This document shows, piece after piece, positions 24,055 through 31,056 of a DNA stretch of 64,000 nt. The stretch spans positions 620,001 to 684,000 of the forward strand of contig NZ_CP061032.1 of NCBI RefSeq assembly GCF_014490555.1, written 5' to 3'. Numbering within the stretch: position 1 is the stretch's first letter; the number at the start of each line of letters is the position of its first letter. The position numbers were made by a program, and so were the translations under genes. Under the pieces are notes generated by a model that was not told the origin of the DNA, searched no databases, and worked only from the letters and a program-made list of their open reading frames with translations. The stretch is from Corynebacterium lujinxingii. GTDB taxonomy: Bacteria; Actinomycetota; Actinomycetes; Mycobacteriales; Mycobacteriaceae.

Positions 24055-24926
24055 GTCGCATCACTGGCGCCGCCGTTGCACTCGTGTGCGCGGCGGCGCT
24101 TTGCGCATGTGCGGGCCCCGATCAGCCTGCGTTGCCGACTGCGAGCGAACTGCCGGAGCCGACCGTGTCCACGGTATCCGTGTCGGCTCCGGCGAGGGTG
24201 TCGTCGTCAAGCGTTGCCCCGCCTGAAGCGCCGTTGCAATCGCTTCTCGACGACATCGTGGCCGACATCACCGCCCTCTACGGCGGCACCATCGGCATCG
24301 CGGTGGCGGGGGCGGACGGTGTCACCATGGCGGGTTTTGACGCGCCGAGTCCAGCATGGTCGACGATCAAGGTGCCCATCGCGATCGCCGCGCTGCGCGC
24401 CAACCCGGGGCTGTACGCGGACGCGCAGGCGGCGTTGACCGTGTCCGACAACGATGCCGCAGCGAGGCTCTACGACGCCGTCGGGCCCGATGCCGTTAAT
24501 CAGGTCCTGGCCGAGATGGGGGCCGGCGCGCAGGTGAACACGGTGCTCACACGTCCGGGGTTTAGCACCTTCGGGCAGACGATGCTCACCACCGGGCAGG
24601 AAGCGGTCATGGCGGGGCAACTCGGGTGCGTGCCGGGGGCCGCGGACGTGCTGGCGCTCATGCGGCAGGTCGACGCCTCGCAGGCCTACGGGCTCGGGAC
24701 GACCGGCGATGCGGCCTACAAGGGCGGCTGGGGACCGGACGAGGCTGGGATGTACACCACTCGCCAGTTCGGGCTCATGCCGCGCGGCGACGGCACAGTT
24801 GCGGCGGTGGCAATCACCGCGCTGCCGGCGGACGGCTCCTACGGGGCGGGGCAGGGGATGCTCAACGCCGCCGCCCTGGCGCTGCAGGAGCAGGCGGGGT
24901 TATTGCCGCGGGCGGCGTGTGGTTAA
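24048..24926 (+). CDS. Beta-lactamase-fold lipoprotein, paralogue of the protein at 22492
   Basis: The likely start is TTG 24048, which overlaps the previous stop codon (TTGGTAA). It gives LVSRITGAAVALVCAAALCAC, a lipoprotein signal with lipobox L-C-A-C. The domain has W-S-T-I-K (S-x-x-K), V-S-D-N and Y-K-G-G-W, as in its paralogue, and shares C-V-P-G, Y-G-L-G, R-Q-F-G-L-(M/I)-P and a near-terminal Cys. The protein has 292 residues. No general-base Glu motif was identified. The 3' end overlaps amtR by four bases in convergent orientation. Confidence 0.75.
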   Translation: MVSRITGAAVALVCAAALCACAGPDQPALPTASELPEPTVSTVSVSAPARVSSSSVAPPEAPLQSLLDDIVADITALYGGTIGIAVAGADGVTMAGFDAPSPAWSTIKVPIAIAALRANPGLYADAQAALTVSDNDAAARLYDAVGPDAVNQVLAEMGAGAQVNTVLTRPGFSTFGQTMLTTGQEAVMAGQLGCVPGAADVLALMRQVDASQAYGLGTTGDAAYKGGWGPDEAGMYTTRQFGLMPRGDGTVAAVAITALPADGSYGAGQGMLNAAALALQEQAGLLPRAACG

Positions 24927-25600
24927 TTCTCTTCGCGTGAGACCTGGGCGACCAGGCTGAGCATGCGCTCGGTGCGGCGCTCCGGCAGGTCGGTGTGCAA
25001 CACGTCGAGCACCGCGTCGGCGAGGGTGACGGAGGGGGCGGGCAGGGCGTCGTCGACAAGCGGGTACGGCGCGGTGCCGGTGTTGTCACGCATCTCGATC
25101 GCCGCGAGCGTCATGTGGAACGGCAGGTCGATGCGTGGGTCGTCATCGCCGACGATCTGTGCGGCGAGCCCGCGGAAGATCTCCTCTAGCTTCCGGCGCG
25201 CCTCGTGGTACTCCTGAAACTCCTCGGAGACCAGCACGGGCAATTGGTAGAGCCTGCCGATGTTCCAGTTCGTCGACAGCAAAATGCGCGACTCCGCCGC
25301 CACCAGCGCCCACAGCTTTACCGCGGCGGTCTCGTCAGTCTTCGCCAGGTCGGAGGCTAAATCCAGCGACGGCTGGAGCGTGCCCATGAGCAGGGTGAGA
25401 AAGATGTCGCGCTTCGACGGGAAGTGGTAGTACAGCGACGCTTGGCGGATGCCCACGGCGTTGGCGATGTCGTGCGTGGATGTCGTCGCAAAGCCGTTGC
25501 GCGTGAACAACTCGGAAGCGGCGTCGAGAATCTCCTCGCGCGCCGTGGCACCCTTGCGGCGGGGGCTCTGCTTCCGGGGGCGTCCAACCGTGTTCGCCAT
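24923..25600 (-). CDS. amtR: TetR-family nitrogen regulator AmtR
   Basis: The 225-residue protein opens with MANTVGRPRKQSPRRKGATAR, followed by a TetR helix-turn-helix with T-S-T-H-D-I-A-N-A-V-G-I-R-Q-A-S-L-Y-Y-H-F-P-S-K. From memory this closely resembles C. glutamicum AmtR, including L-L-S-T-x-W-N-(I/V)-G-R-L-Y-Q-L-P, and the position after purH is the same. AmtR represses nitrogen-assimilation genes and is released by binding adenylylated GlnK. ATG 25600 has AAAGGA 9 bases upstream; an ATG at 25609 would leave no spacing. No obvious AmtR box was identified in the window. Confidence 0.92.
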   Translation of the reverse strand: MANTVGRPRKQSPRRKGATAREEILDAASELFTRNGFATTSTHDIANAVGIRQASLYYHFPSKRDIFLTLLMGTLQPSLDLASDLAKTDETAAVKLWALVAAESRILLSTNWNIGRLYQLPVLVSEEFQEYHEARRKLEEIFRGLAAQIVGDDDPRIDLPFHMTLAAIEMRDNTGTAPYPLVDDALPAPSVTLADAVLDVLHTDLPERRTERMLSLVAQVSREEN

Positions 25601-25631
25601 ACGCACCATCCTTTCTGTCGAGCAATACCTT

Positions 25632-25681
25632 AGAAGAAAAGCACCCGCTCTCAACCCTCGGGGAGGGGAGTGCGGGTGCTT
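25632..25681 (-). terminator. Terminator of the rpmB-rpmG-rpsN-rpsR operon
   Basis: On minus, AAGCACCCGC (25681-25672) pairs perfectly with GCGGGTGCTT (25648-25639) around a 23-base loop, and the run continues TTTTCTTC. It lies 41 bases after the rpsR stop and just before the amtR promoter region. Confidence 0.8.
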
Positions 25682-25721
25682 CGAGTCGAAGACTCTTACG
25701 CTGTCATCGTCAACCGGCTAA

Positions 25722-25970
25722 TTAGCGGGTCGTGAACGGCAGAAGAGCCATCTCGCGCGCGTTCTTCACAGCGGTAGCGACCTGGCGCTGCTGCTGCGGG
25801 GTCAGACCCGTGACGCGGCGGGAACGGATCTTGTGGCGATCCGAGATGAAAAGACGCAGGGTCTCAACATCCTTGTAATCGACAGCCTCGATGCCCTTGG
25901 CCTTCAGCGGGTTCTTCTTCGGGCGACGGGACTGCTCAATGCGCGGCTTACGCGAATTGTTGCGCTTCAT
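25722..25970 (-). CDS. rpsR: 30S ribosomal protein S18
   Basis: The protein has 82 residues with the S18 core: I-D-Y-K-D-V-E-x-L-like AVDYKDVETLRLFISDRHKIRSRRVTG, then Q-Q-Q-R-Q-V-A-T-A-V-K-N-A-R. It has no cysteines, so it is the zinc-independent form. It is the last gene of a four-gene ribosomal operon. A strong AAGGAGG precedes the start. Confidence 0.96.
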   Translation of the reverse strand: MKRNNSRKPRIEQSRRPKKNPLKAKGIEAVDYKDVETLRLFISDRHKIRSRRVTGLTPQQQRQVATAVKNAREMALLPFTTR

Positions 25971-25985
25971 AAATGTGAGTCCTCC

Positions 25986-26291
25986 TTACCACGAAGACTT
26001 ACGGACGCCAGGCAGCTCACCGCGGTGAGCCATCTCGCGCATACGGACACGGGAAACACCGAACTTGCGGAGGTAGCCACGCGGGCGGCCGTCACGCGAG
26101 TCACGGTTGCGCACGCGAACCGGGGAGGCGTCGCGCGGCTGACGGTTGAGCTCGAACTGGGCGTCCAGACGATCCTCGTCGGAGGTCTCCGGGTTCTTGA
26201 TGATGGCCTTGAGCTCGTTACGACGCTCCGCGTAGCGGGCGACGATCTCTTTACGCTGCTCGTTCTTAGCGATCTTGGACTTCTTCGCCAT
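25986..26291 (-). CDS. rpsN: 30S ribosomal protein S14, zinc-independent type
   Basis: The 101-residue protein has the long S14 form (MAKKSKIAKNEQRKEIVARY) with R-N-R-D-S-R-D-G-R-P-R-G-Y-L-R-K-F-G. The CxxC pairs of the short zinc-binding S14 are missing. It lies 15 bases before rpsR and after rpmG. Length and motif match the C-minus S14 of other actinobacteria. Confidence 0.96.
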   Translation of the reverse strand: MAKKSKIAKNEQRKEIVARYAERRNELKAIIKNPETSDEDRLDAQFELNRQPRDASPVRVRNRDSRDGRPRGYLRKFGVSRVRMREMAHRGELPGVRKSSW

Positions 26292-26294
26292 GGA

Positions 26295-26459
26295 TTATCG
26301 CTCCTCGCGGAATTCGACGTGCTTGCGCACAACCGGATCGTACTTCTTCAGCGTGATGCGATCCGGGTTGTTGCGCTTGTTCTTGCGGGTCACGTAGGTG
26401 AAGCCGGTGCCCGCAGTGGACTTCAGCTTGATGATCGGGCGGATATCGTTACGTGCCAT
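26295..26459 (-). CDS. rpmG: 50S ribosomal protein L33, zinc-independent type
   Basis: This short gene encodes 54 residues: MARNDIRPIIKLKSTAGTG, then F-T-Y-V-T-R-K-N-K-R-N-N-P-D-R and L-K-K-Y-D-P-V-V-R-K-H. The four zinc-binding cysteines of the other L33 type are absent. The ATG overlaps the rpmB stop by one base (TAATG), and the stop is 3 bases before rpsN, so translation is tightly coupled. Confidence 0.95.
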   Translation of the reverse strand: MARNDIRPIIKLKSTAGTGFTYVTRKNKRNNPDRITLKKYDPVVRKHVEFREER

Positions 26460-26695
26460 TAGATCTTCTCACCTCGTGCGCGGATCTTGGCGACAACAGA
26501 CTCGATGCCGTCGCGGTCGATGATCTTCAGACCCTTCGTGGAAACGTTCAGGGTGATGGTACGGCCCTCGGAGGGCAGGTAAAACTTCCGCTTCTGCACG
26601 TTGGGGTTCCAACGGCGCGAGTGGCGGCGGTGCGAGTGCGAGACGGTCTTGCCGAACGACGGCTGACGTCCCGTGACCTGGCAATGTGCCGACAT
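26459..26695 (-). CDS. rpmB: 50S ribosomal protein L28
   Basis: The protein has 78 residues, starting MSAHCQVTGRQPSFGKTVSHSHRRHSRRW, with R-K-F-Y-L-P-S-E-G-R-T-I-T-L-N-V-S-T-K-G-L-K. Only one Cys is present, so this is not the zinc-finger L28. The start at 26695 is preceded by AAGGAAG; longer in-frame reading upstream does not resemble L28. It is the first gene of the operon. The 5' region (26696-26898) is about 200 bases long. Confidence 0.95.
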   Translation of the reverse strand: MSAHCQVTGRQPSFGKTVSHSHRRHSRRWNPNVQKRKFYLPSEGRTITLNVSTKGLKIIDRDGIESVVAKIRARGEKI

Positions 26696-26898
26696 GGGTT
26701 TCTTCCTTACTCTTCTTGCCGCCCACGACACGATCACGATGTGAGGAAAGCGCCAGGTAAAAACGGAGTGAGGGTCCGCTTGCGGCGCAAGTGCAATCGG
26801 TTGACGTAGGCGTATACGTGTACTTCGACAACAGCGAGAGACAACCATACAGGTCGTGGGCTGAGAAACCTAATCGCCGAGCGCGTTGAAAACGGCTG
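26696..26898 (-). promoter_or_regulatory. Leader/promoter region of the rpmB operon
   Basis: On minus, TATGGT (26850-26845) is a possible -10, which would give a leader of about 140 bases. The palindrome CGTATACG (26812-26819, within GTATACGTGTAC) lies in this leader. No convincing Zur-type palindrome was found, although operons of this content are Zur-controlled in mycobacteria. No ORF of note was seen. Confidence 0.35.
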
Positions 26899-28020
26899 CT
26901 ACCCGAGTGTTGCTAACGCAGCCACGATCGCCGCCGGCGCGACCAGGAGGCCGTATCCCACGAACTGCTTCCACGGCGCGTTGATTCCCGCGCGTTTGAG
27001 TTGGTCGGCCCACAGCAGCGTCGCCAACGAGGCCCATGGGGTGACTACCGGTCCGAAATTGACCCCAATGAGCAGTGCCAAGGTTTCCACCGCACCTTCC
27101 GTGGCGGGTTCGAGTGCGAAGTACGCCGGGATGTTGTTCAGCAGGTTCGCCGCCAGCGCTCCCGAGGCCGCGGTCGCGGGGCCGGTGGCGTCGCCGAGCG
27201 CTTGCTTAACGACGACTTCTCCGCCCAGCGTGAGCACGAGCGTCGCCGCCGCCGAGACAGCGGTGGTGAGCAGCAACGCGTTCCACGGGATGAGCGAGGC
27301 CGGACCGGGGCGGGCACTTTTTTCGGTCGTAAGCCATATTGCGACTGCGGCGATTGTGCTCGTCGCCCAATAGGGCACCGGTGTGAGCAGGAAGAGCAGG
27401 GTTGCAGCGACCACGGCGAGCGCGGCGGTTGGCCGCGTCGGCACTTCTTCCGTTGCCGTCAGCGTCGCAGTGGGCGTGCTGCGGTGGCGCAGCCGGACGA
27501 GGTATGACGCAGCGAGTGCGACGGCAATGCCTGCGGCGGCTGGGGCAGCAGCCGTGGCGCGGTAGTCGCGGGCGGAGGTGAAGGCGTCCGCGCCGAGCGC
27601 GAGCAGGTTTGTCAGGTTGGACACCGGCAGCGGCAGCGACGCGAGGTTGGCGATCCAAATGACCGCGAGGGGCAGCGCTACCGGGTTGAAGCCGAATCGC
27701 CGGCACAACACTGCCGCCAGCGGGGTGAGCATGACCGCCGTCGTGTCCAGTGACAGAAACATTGTGGCAACGACACACAGCGACAAAAATCCCGCGAGAA
27801 CAATTTCACGGCGCCCCACGGAGCGATCCAGGGCGGCAACTGCCCACTCGAATAGCCGTGCCCGGGCCGCGAGATTGACGGTGACGGACATGCCCGCGGC
27901 GAAGGCGAGCACCGGCAGCAACCGCCCGCAAAGTCCCGCAGCGGTGCCCGCGTCGAGGGCTACGAGGGCCGCCAGGCCGGCGGTAGCGGCGAGCGGCAAC
28001 GTGAGGGTCCGAAGGTTCAT
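26899..28020 (-). CDS. ArsB/SLC13-like permease
   Basis: The protein has 373 residues with about ten hydrophobic segments. Family-like features are F-L-S-L-D-T-T-A-V-M-L-T-P-L in the first half and N-L-L-N-N-I-P-A-Y in the second, the repeated discontinuous-helix motifs of the ion-transporter superfamily (ArsB/CitM/SLC13). The substrate (anion, arsenite or dicarboxylate) cannot be read from sequence. ATG 28020 begins a proper membrane N-terminus. It sits alone, downstream of nothing on its strand and about 200 bases before rpmB. Confidence 0.75.
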   Translation of the reverse strand: MNLRTLTLPLAATAGLAALVALDAGTAAGLCGRLLPVLAFAAGMSVTVNLAARARLFEWAVAALDRSVGRREIVLAGFLSLCVVATMFLSLDTTAVMLTPLAAVLCRRFGFNPVALPLAVIWIANLASLPLPVSNLTNLLALGADAFTSARDYRATAAAPAAAGIAVALAASYLVRLRHRSTPTATLTATEEVPTRPTAALAVVAATLLFLLTPVPYWATSTIAAVAIWLTTEKSARPGPASLIPWNALLLTTAVSAAATLVLTLGGEVVVKQALGDATGPATAASGALAANLLNNIPAYFALEPATEGAVETLALLIGVNFGPVVTPWASLATLLWADQLKRAGINAPWKQFVGYGLLVAPAAIVAALATLG

Positions 28021-28232
28021 AGGTGTCCAAGCCGGAGAGAATAGGCGGTGAGCAGGGCGGAGGTCGTCGGCAAGCAACTGCTCCGCAATTAGGAATGCAC
28101 GCCGGCGAGCTGTAAGATACTCCGAGTTGTCCGGCGACCGCCGGATGAAAAGACCATTTCGCACCCAACTCGGGCACGATCCGCGCGCAGCGGAACCGAC
28201 CCGAAGTTCAATCCTGAGGGAGACGAATACAT
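28021..28232 (+). promoter_or_regulatory. Promoter and leader of rpmE2-rpmF
   Basis: TAAGAT (28113-28118) is the best -10 candidate, with TTAGGA (28089-28094) 18 bases before it. This would leave a leader of roughly 108 bases before rpmE2, ending in GAGGGAG. No clear Zur site was recognised. Confidence 0.4.
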
Positions 28233-28505
28233 ATGAGGAAAGACATTCACCCGGATTACCACCCGGTGATTTTCCAGGACGCGAACACGGGCCACAAGTT
28301 CCTGACGCGCTCCACCCAGACCTCCGCACGTACCGAAAAGTGGGAAGACGGCAACGAGTACCCGCTGATCGTGGTGGACGTGACGGCCGAGTCCCACCCG
28401 TTCTGGACCGGCGCTCAGCGCCTCATGGACACCGCTGGCCGTGTTGAGAAGTTCAACCAGCGCTTCGGTGCCATGGCACGCCGCAAGAAGAAGTCCGCCA
28501 ACTAA
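28233..28505 (+). CDS. rpmE2: 50S ribosomal protein L31 type B
   Basis: The 90-residue protein begins MRKDIHPDYHPVIFQD and contains F-L-T-R-S-T, T-A-E-S-H-P-F-W-T-G and G-R-V-E-K-F-N-Q-R-F-G. It lacks cysteines, as in type B L31 that replaces the zinc-containing form under zinc shortage. GAGGGAG lies 9 bases upstream. rpmF follows 22 bases later. Confidence 0.96.
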   Translation: MRKDIHPDYHPVIFQDANTGHKFLTRSTQTSARTEKWEDGNEYPLIVVDVTAESHPFWTGAQRLMDTAGRVEKFNQRFGAMARRKKKSAN

Positions 28506-28527
28506 AGGGTCTTAAAGGAGCACAAGC

Positions 28528-28701
28528 ATGGCAACCCCTAAGTTCAAGAAGTCCCGCGCGAACACGCGCATGCGCCGTTCCCAGTGGAAGGCGAACAACC
28601 CCGATCTGGTGAACGTCAAGATCGACGGCCGCGAGGTGCAGATCCCGCGCCGCCTGGTCAAGGCTGCTCAGGCTGGCCTGATCGACGTCGAGCAGTTCTA
28701 A
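28528..28701 (+). CDS. rpmF: 50S ribosomal protein L32
   Basis: This small gene encodes 57 residues: MATPKFKKSRANTRMRRSQWKA, ending R-R-L-V-K-A-A-Q-A-G-L-I-D. It has no zinc-binding cysteines. TAAAGGAG stands 9 bases before the ATG. It is followed by a strong terminator, closing the rpmE2-rpmF unit. Confidence 0.95.
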   Translation: MATPKFKKSRANTRMRRSQWKANNPDLVNVKIDGREVQIPRRLVKAAQAGLIDVEQF

Positions 28702-28730
28702 GCTCTCGCGGTTTTCTTAGCCGCGATGGT

Positions 28731-28762
28731 AGCCGGGTTGCCCCATGGTAACCCGGCTTTTT
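28731..28762 (+). terminator. Rho-independent terminator after rpmF
   Basis: AGCCGGGTT (28731-28739) pairs with AACCCGGCT (28750-28758), followed directly by TTTT. The stem is 9 bp with a 10-base loop. Confidence 0.9.
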
Positions 28763-28771
28763 CGTGCCCGT

Positions 28772-28806
28772 TTCACACTTAAAGAAAAATAAGTCATAAT
28801 ATCCGC
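28772..28806 (+). promoter_or_regulatory. Leaderless promoter of mprA
   Basis: TTCACA (28772-28777), a spacer of exactly 17 bases and CATAAT (28795-28800) are followed after 6 bases by ATG 28807. This is the best sigma-A-like promoter in the window. Confidence 0.7.
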
Positions 28807-29505
28807 ATGAAAATTCTCGTTGCCGACGACGAACAGGCCGTGCGCGAATCCCTGCGCCGGTCCCTTCGCTTCAACGGATATGACGTCGTGCTCGCCGAAG
28901 ATGGCGAGGACGCGTTGGATCAAATCCGTCTCGAGCAGCCCGACCTGACCATTCTGGACCTGATGATGCCAAAGCTTGACGGGCTGGGTGTGTGCCGCAC
29001 GCTGCGCTCGTCGGGCTACGACGGTCCCATTCTGATGCTGACTGCCCGCGACGGCGTCGCCGACCGCGTCGCTGGCTTGGACGCGGGTGCCGACGACTAC
29101 CTGCCCAAGCCGTTCGCGCTCGAGGAGCTGCTAGCCCGTGTTGGCTCGCTGCTGCGCCGCGCGCGCACCGAGTCGCGCAACACCGAGCAGGACGACAAGA
29201 CGAAGCTGAAGTTCGAGGACCTGACCATGGACACCTCGACCCGCGACGTTGCACGCGCCGGCCGCCCGATTTCCCTGACCCGCACCGAGTTCGCGCTGCT
29301 GCACCTGCTCATGCAGAACCCGCGCCACGTGCTGGCCCGCCAGACGATCCTCGAGGAGGTCTGGGGGTACGATTTCCCGACGTCCGGCAACGCGCTGGAG
29401 GTCTACATCGGATACTTGCGTCGCAAGACAGAGGCGGGCGGTGAATCTCGACTCATCCACACCGTGCGCGGTGTCGGCTACGTCCTGCGGGAGACTGCTC
29501 CGTGA
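28807..29505 (+). CDS. mprA: OmpR-family response regulator, MprA type
   Basis: The protein has 232 residues. Receiver domain: acidic D8-D-E, phosphorylation site Asp51 in T-I-L-D-L-M-M-P, and L-P-K-P-F with the switch Lys. The C-terminal winged helix contains T-R-T-E-F-A-L-L, E-E-V-W-G-Y-D-F-P-T-S-G-N-A-L-E-V-Y and H-T-V-R-G-V-G-Y-V-L-R. It is very similar, as remembered, to M. tuberculosis MprA, and the order mprA-mprB-HtrA-moaB-mscL is also shared. MprA there controls envelope-stress genes including pepD. It overlaps mprB by four bases. Confidence 0.92.
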   Translation: MKILVADDEQAVRESLRRSLRFNGYDVVLAEDGEDALDQIRLEQPDLTILDLMMPKLDGLGVCRTLRSSGYDGPILMLTARDGVADRVAGLDAGADDYLPKPFALEELLARVGSLLRRARTESRNTEQDDKTKLKFEDLTMDTSTRDVARAGRPISLTRTEFALLHLLMQNPRHVLARQTILEEVWGYDFPTSGNALEVYIGYLRRKTEAGGESRLIHTVRGVGYVLRETAP

Positions 29506-30968
29506 TCGTGCGCGCGACCTCACGGGCGGAAGGAGAGCGGCGCCCGGGGGCCGGGCGTTCGCTCCGCGCGAAGCTGGCGGTGCTCGCCGGGTTCATTGTC
29601 GCCGCGGTGATTGCGCTGACCACGACGGTCGGGTTTTGGCTGTCGGACACCACCCATGAGGGGATGCTCGACACCGAGCTGCGCAGTAAAACGCTCGGTA
29701 TTGCCCGGCAGCTCGAAGGTGCGGACGCCGATACGGTGCGCGCCGAGCTCGAGGCGTTCCGCCGCGCGAATCCGATGACCAGCATTGCTGTGTCCTCCGC
29801 GGACGACAACACGTTTATCGGCGATCCTGTCCCGGTGGCGGGGCCATATACACGCACGCCCGCGGGCGATGCCGTGTCCGCCCGGTCGGTCAGCGGGGAG
29901 CGGATCGTCGTGCGGCGTACCCCGAACGGCTTGGTTGTCGCCGCCGCGCAGTCGGAGGACCCATACGGGCGCGTCTCCGGCAGCCGCGCGGCGGCGCTGC
30001 TCGTCGTCATCGGTGTAGGCAGCCTGCTGGCCTGGATTTCCGGTGCTCTTATCTCTGCCGTCGGGCTGACCCCGGTGCGTCGCCTGCACCGCGAGCTGGA
30101 TACGGCCAACGAGTCGACCGGCCCGCGTGAGCTTCCGGTCGAGGGCGACGATGAGTTCGCCGCGGTGACCGCGTCGATCAACACGCTGATCAACTCCTTG
30201 GAGGATTCGAAACAGCGCCAGGCCCAGTTGGTCGCGGATGCGGGACACGAGCTGAAAACCCCGTTGACGTCGATGCGCACGAACATCGAGTTGTTGATGA
30301 TGCTCTACAACTCCGGCCGCGAGGATCAGATTTCAAAGGAAGACCGTGCGGATCTCGAGCGTGACGTTCTCGCCCAGATGGAGGAGATGTCCATCCTCAT
30401 CGGCGATCTGGTCAACCTGGCGCGCGACGAGTCGCACGAGACCGAGCCGGAAGATTTCCGCCTCGACGAAGTGCTCGAGGAAGCCCTCGACCGCGTGCGT
30501 CGCCGCCGCCCCGACGTGACATTTTTGTTCCACGCTGATCCGTGGATGATCCGCGGCGACCGTTTCGCGATGGGGCGTGCCCCAATCAACCTGATCGACA
30601 ACGCCGCCAAGTGGTCGCCGCAAGGCGGCACGGTGCGTGTGTCGTTGAAGGCCGCGAAGCGCAACGCGGTGCTGATTGTCGACGACTCCGGCCCCGGCAT
30701 CCCGCCCGAGGAACGGGCCAAGGTGTTCGAGCGGTTCTACCGTGCTCCGGAGTCCCGCGCGATGCCGGGCTCCGGGTTGGGCCTTGCGATTGTGAAGCAG
30801 GTGATGGACCGCCACGGCGCGACTATCGTCGCGGAGGAATCAGACGACGGCGGCGCGCGCTTCCGGGTGGTGTTCCCGGGGCGCCCGCCGAGCGAGGACG
30901 CCCCGGTTGATGACGCGGAGCAGCAGGAGATGTCCTCCCGCGTGATCCCGAAGAAGAGCTACGGCTAG
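29502..30968 (+). CDS. mprB: Sensor histidine kinase, MprB type
   Basis: The protein has 488 residues: a first membrane segment at about 25-47, an external sensor of about 120 residues, a second membrane segment near 165-187, then HAMP. The phosphoacceptor is His249 in A-G-H-E-L-K-T-P-L. ATPase motifs are L-I-D-N-A-A-K-W-S (N box), D-S-G-P-G-I-P (G1) and G-S-G-L-G-L-A-I-V (G2). The GTG start overlaps the mprA stop (GTGA). It is the partner kinase of MprA and senses envelope stress in mycobacteria; the signal here is inferred. Confidence 0.93.
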   Translation: MIVRATSRAEGERRPGAGRSLRAKLAVLAGFIVAAVIALTTTVGFWLSDTTHEGMLDTELRSKTLGIARQLEGADADTVRAELEAFRRANPMTSIAVSSADDNTFIGDPVPVAGPYTRTPAGDAVSARSVSGERIVVRRTPNGLVVAAAQSEDPYGRVSGSRAAALLVVIGVGSLLAWISGALISAVGLTPVRRLHRELDTANESTGPRELPVEGDDEFAAVTASINTLINSLEDSKQRQAQLVADAGHELKTPLTSMRTNIELLMMLYNSGREDQISKEDRADLERDVLAQMEEMSILIGDLVNLARDESHETEPEDFRLDEVLEEALDRVRRRRPDVTFLFHADPWMIRGDRFAMGRAPINLIDNAAKWSPQGGTVRVSLKAAKRNAVLIVDDSGPGIPPEERAKVFERFYRAPESRAMPGSGLGLAIVKQVMDRHGATIVAEESDDGGARFRVVFPGRPPSEDAPVDDAEQQEMSSRVIPKKSYG

Positions 30969-31042
30969 CACGCACAGCAACTACTCAGGTACCGTTACGA
31001 TTCATGCGGTGGGGCGACAAGTATGACCACAGCGGGGTAGGG

Positions 31043-31056
31043 CATACTCGCACCTC
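31043..31056 (+). promoter_or_regulatory. Leaderless promoter of the HtrA-like gene
   Basis: CATACT (31043-31048) lies 8 bases before ATG 31057, with no ribosome binding site. MprA or sigma-E control, known for pepD in mycobacteria, could not be confirmed from the upstream sequence. Confidence 0.45.

Noticed and set aside
22492..24926. Antibiotic beta-lactamase genes
   Set aside because: S-x-x-K, S-D-N and K-G-G are present but no class A general-base motif; cell-wall related serine-acylase fold is the safer call.
26696..26898. Zur box before rpmB
   Set aside because: No convincing AT-rich palindrome of Zur type was found; only a short CGTATACG palindrome.
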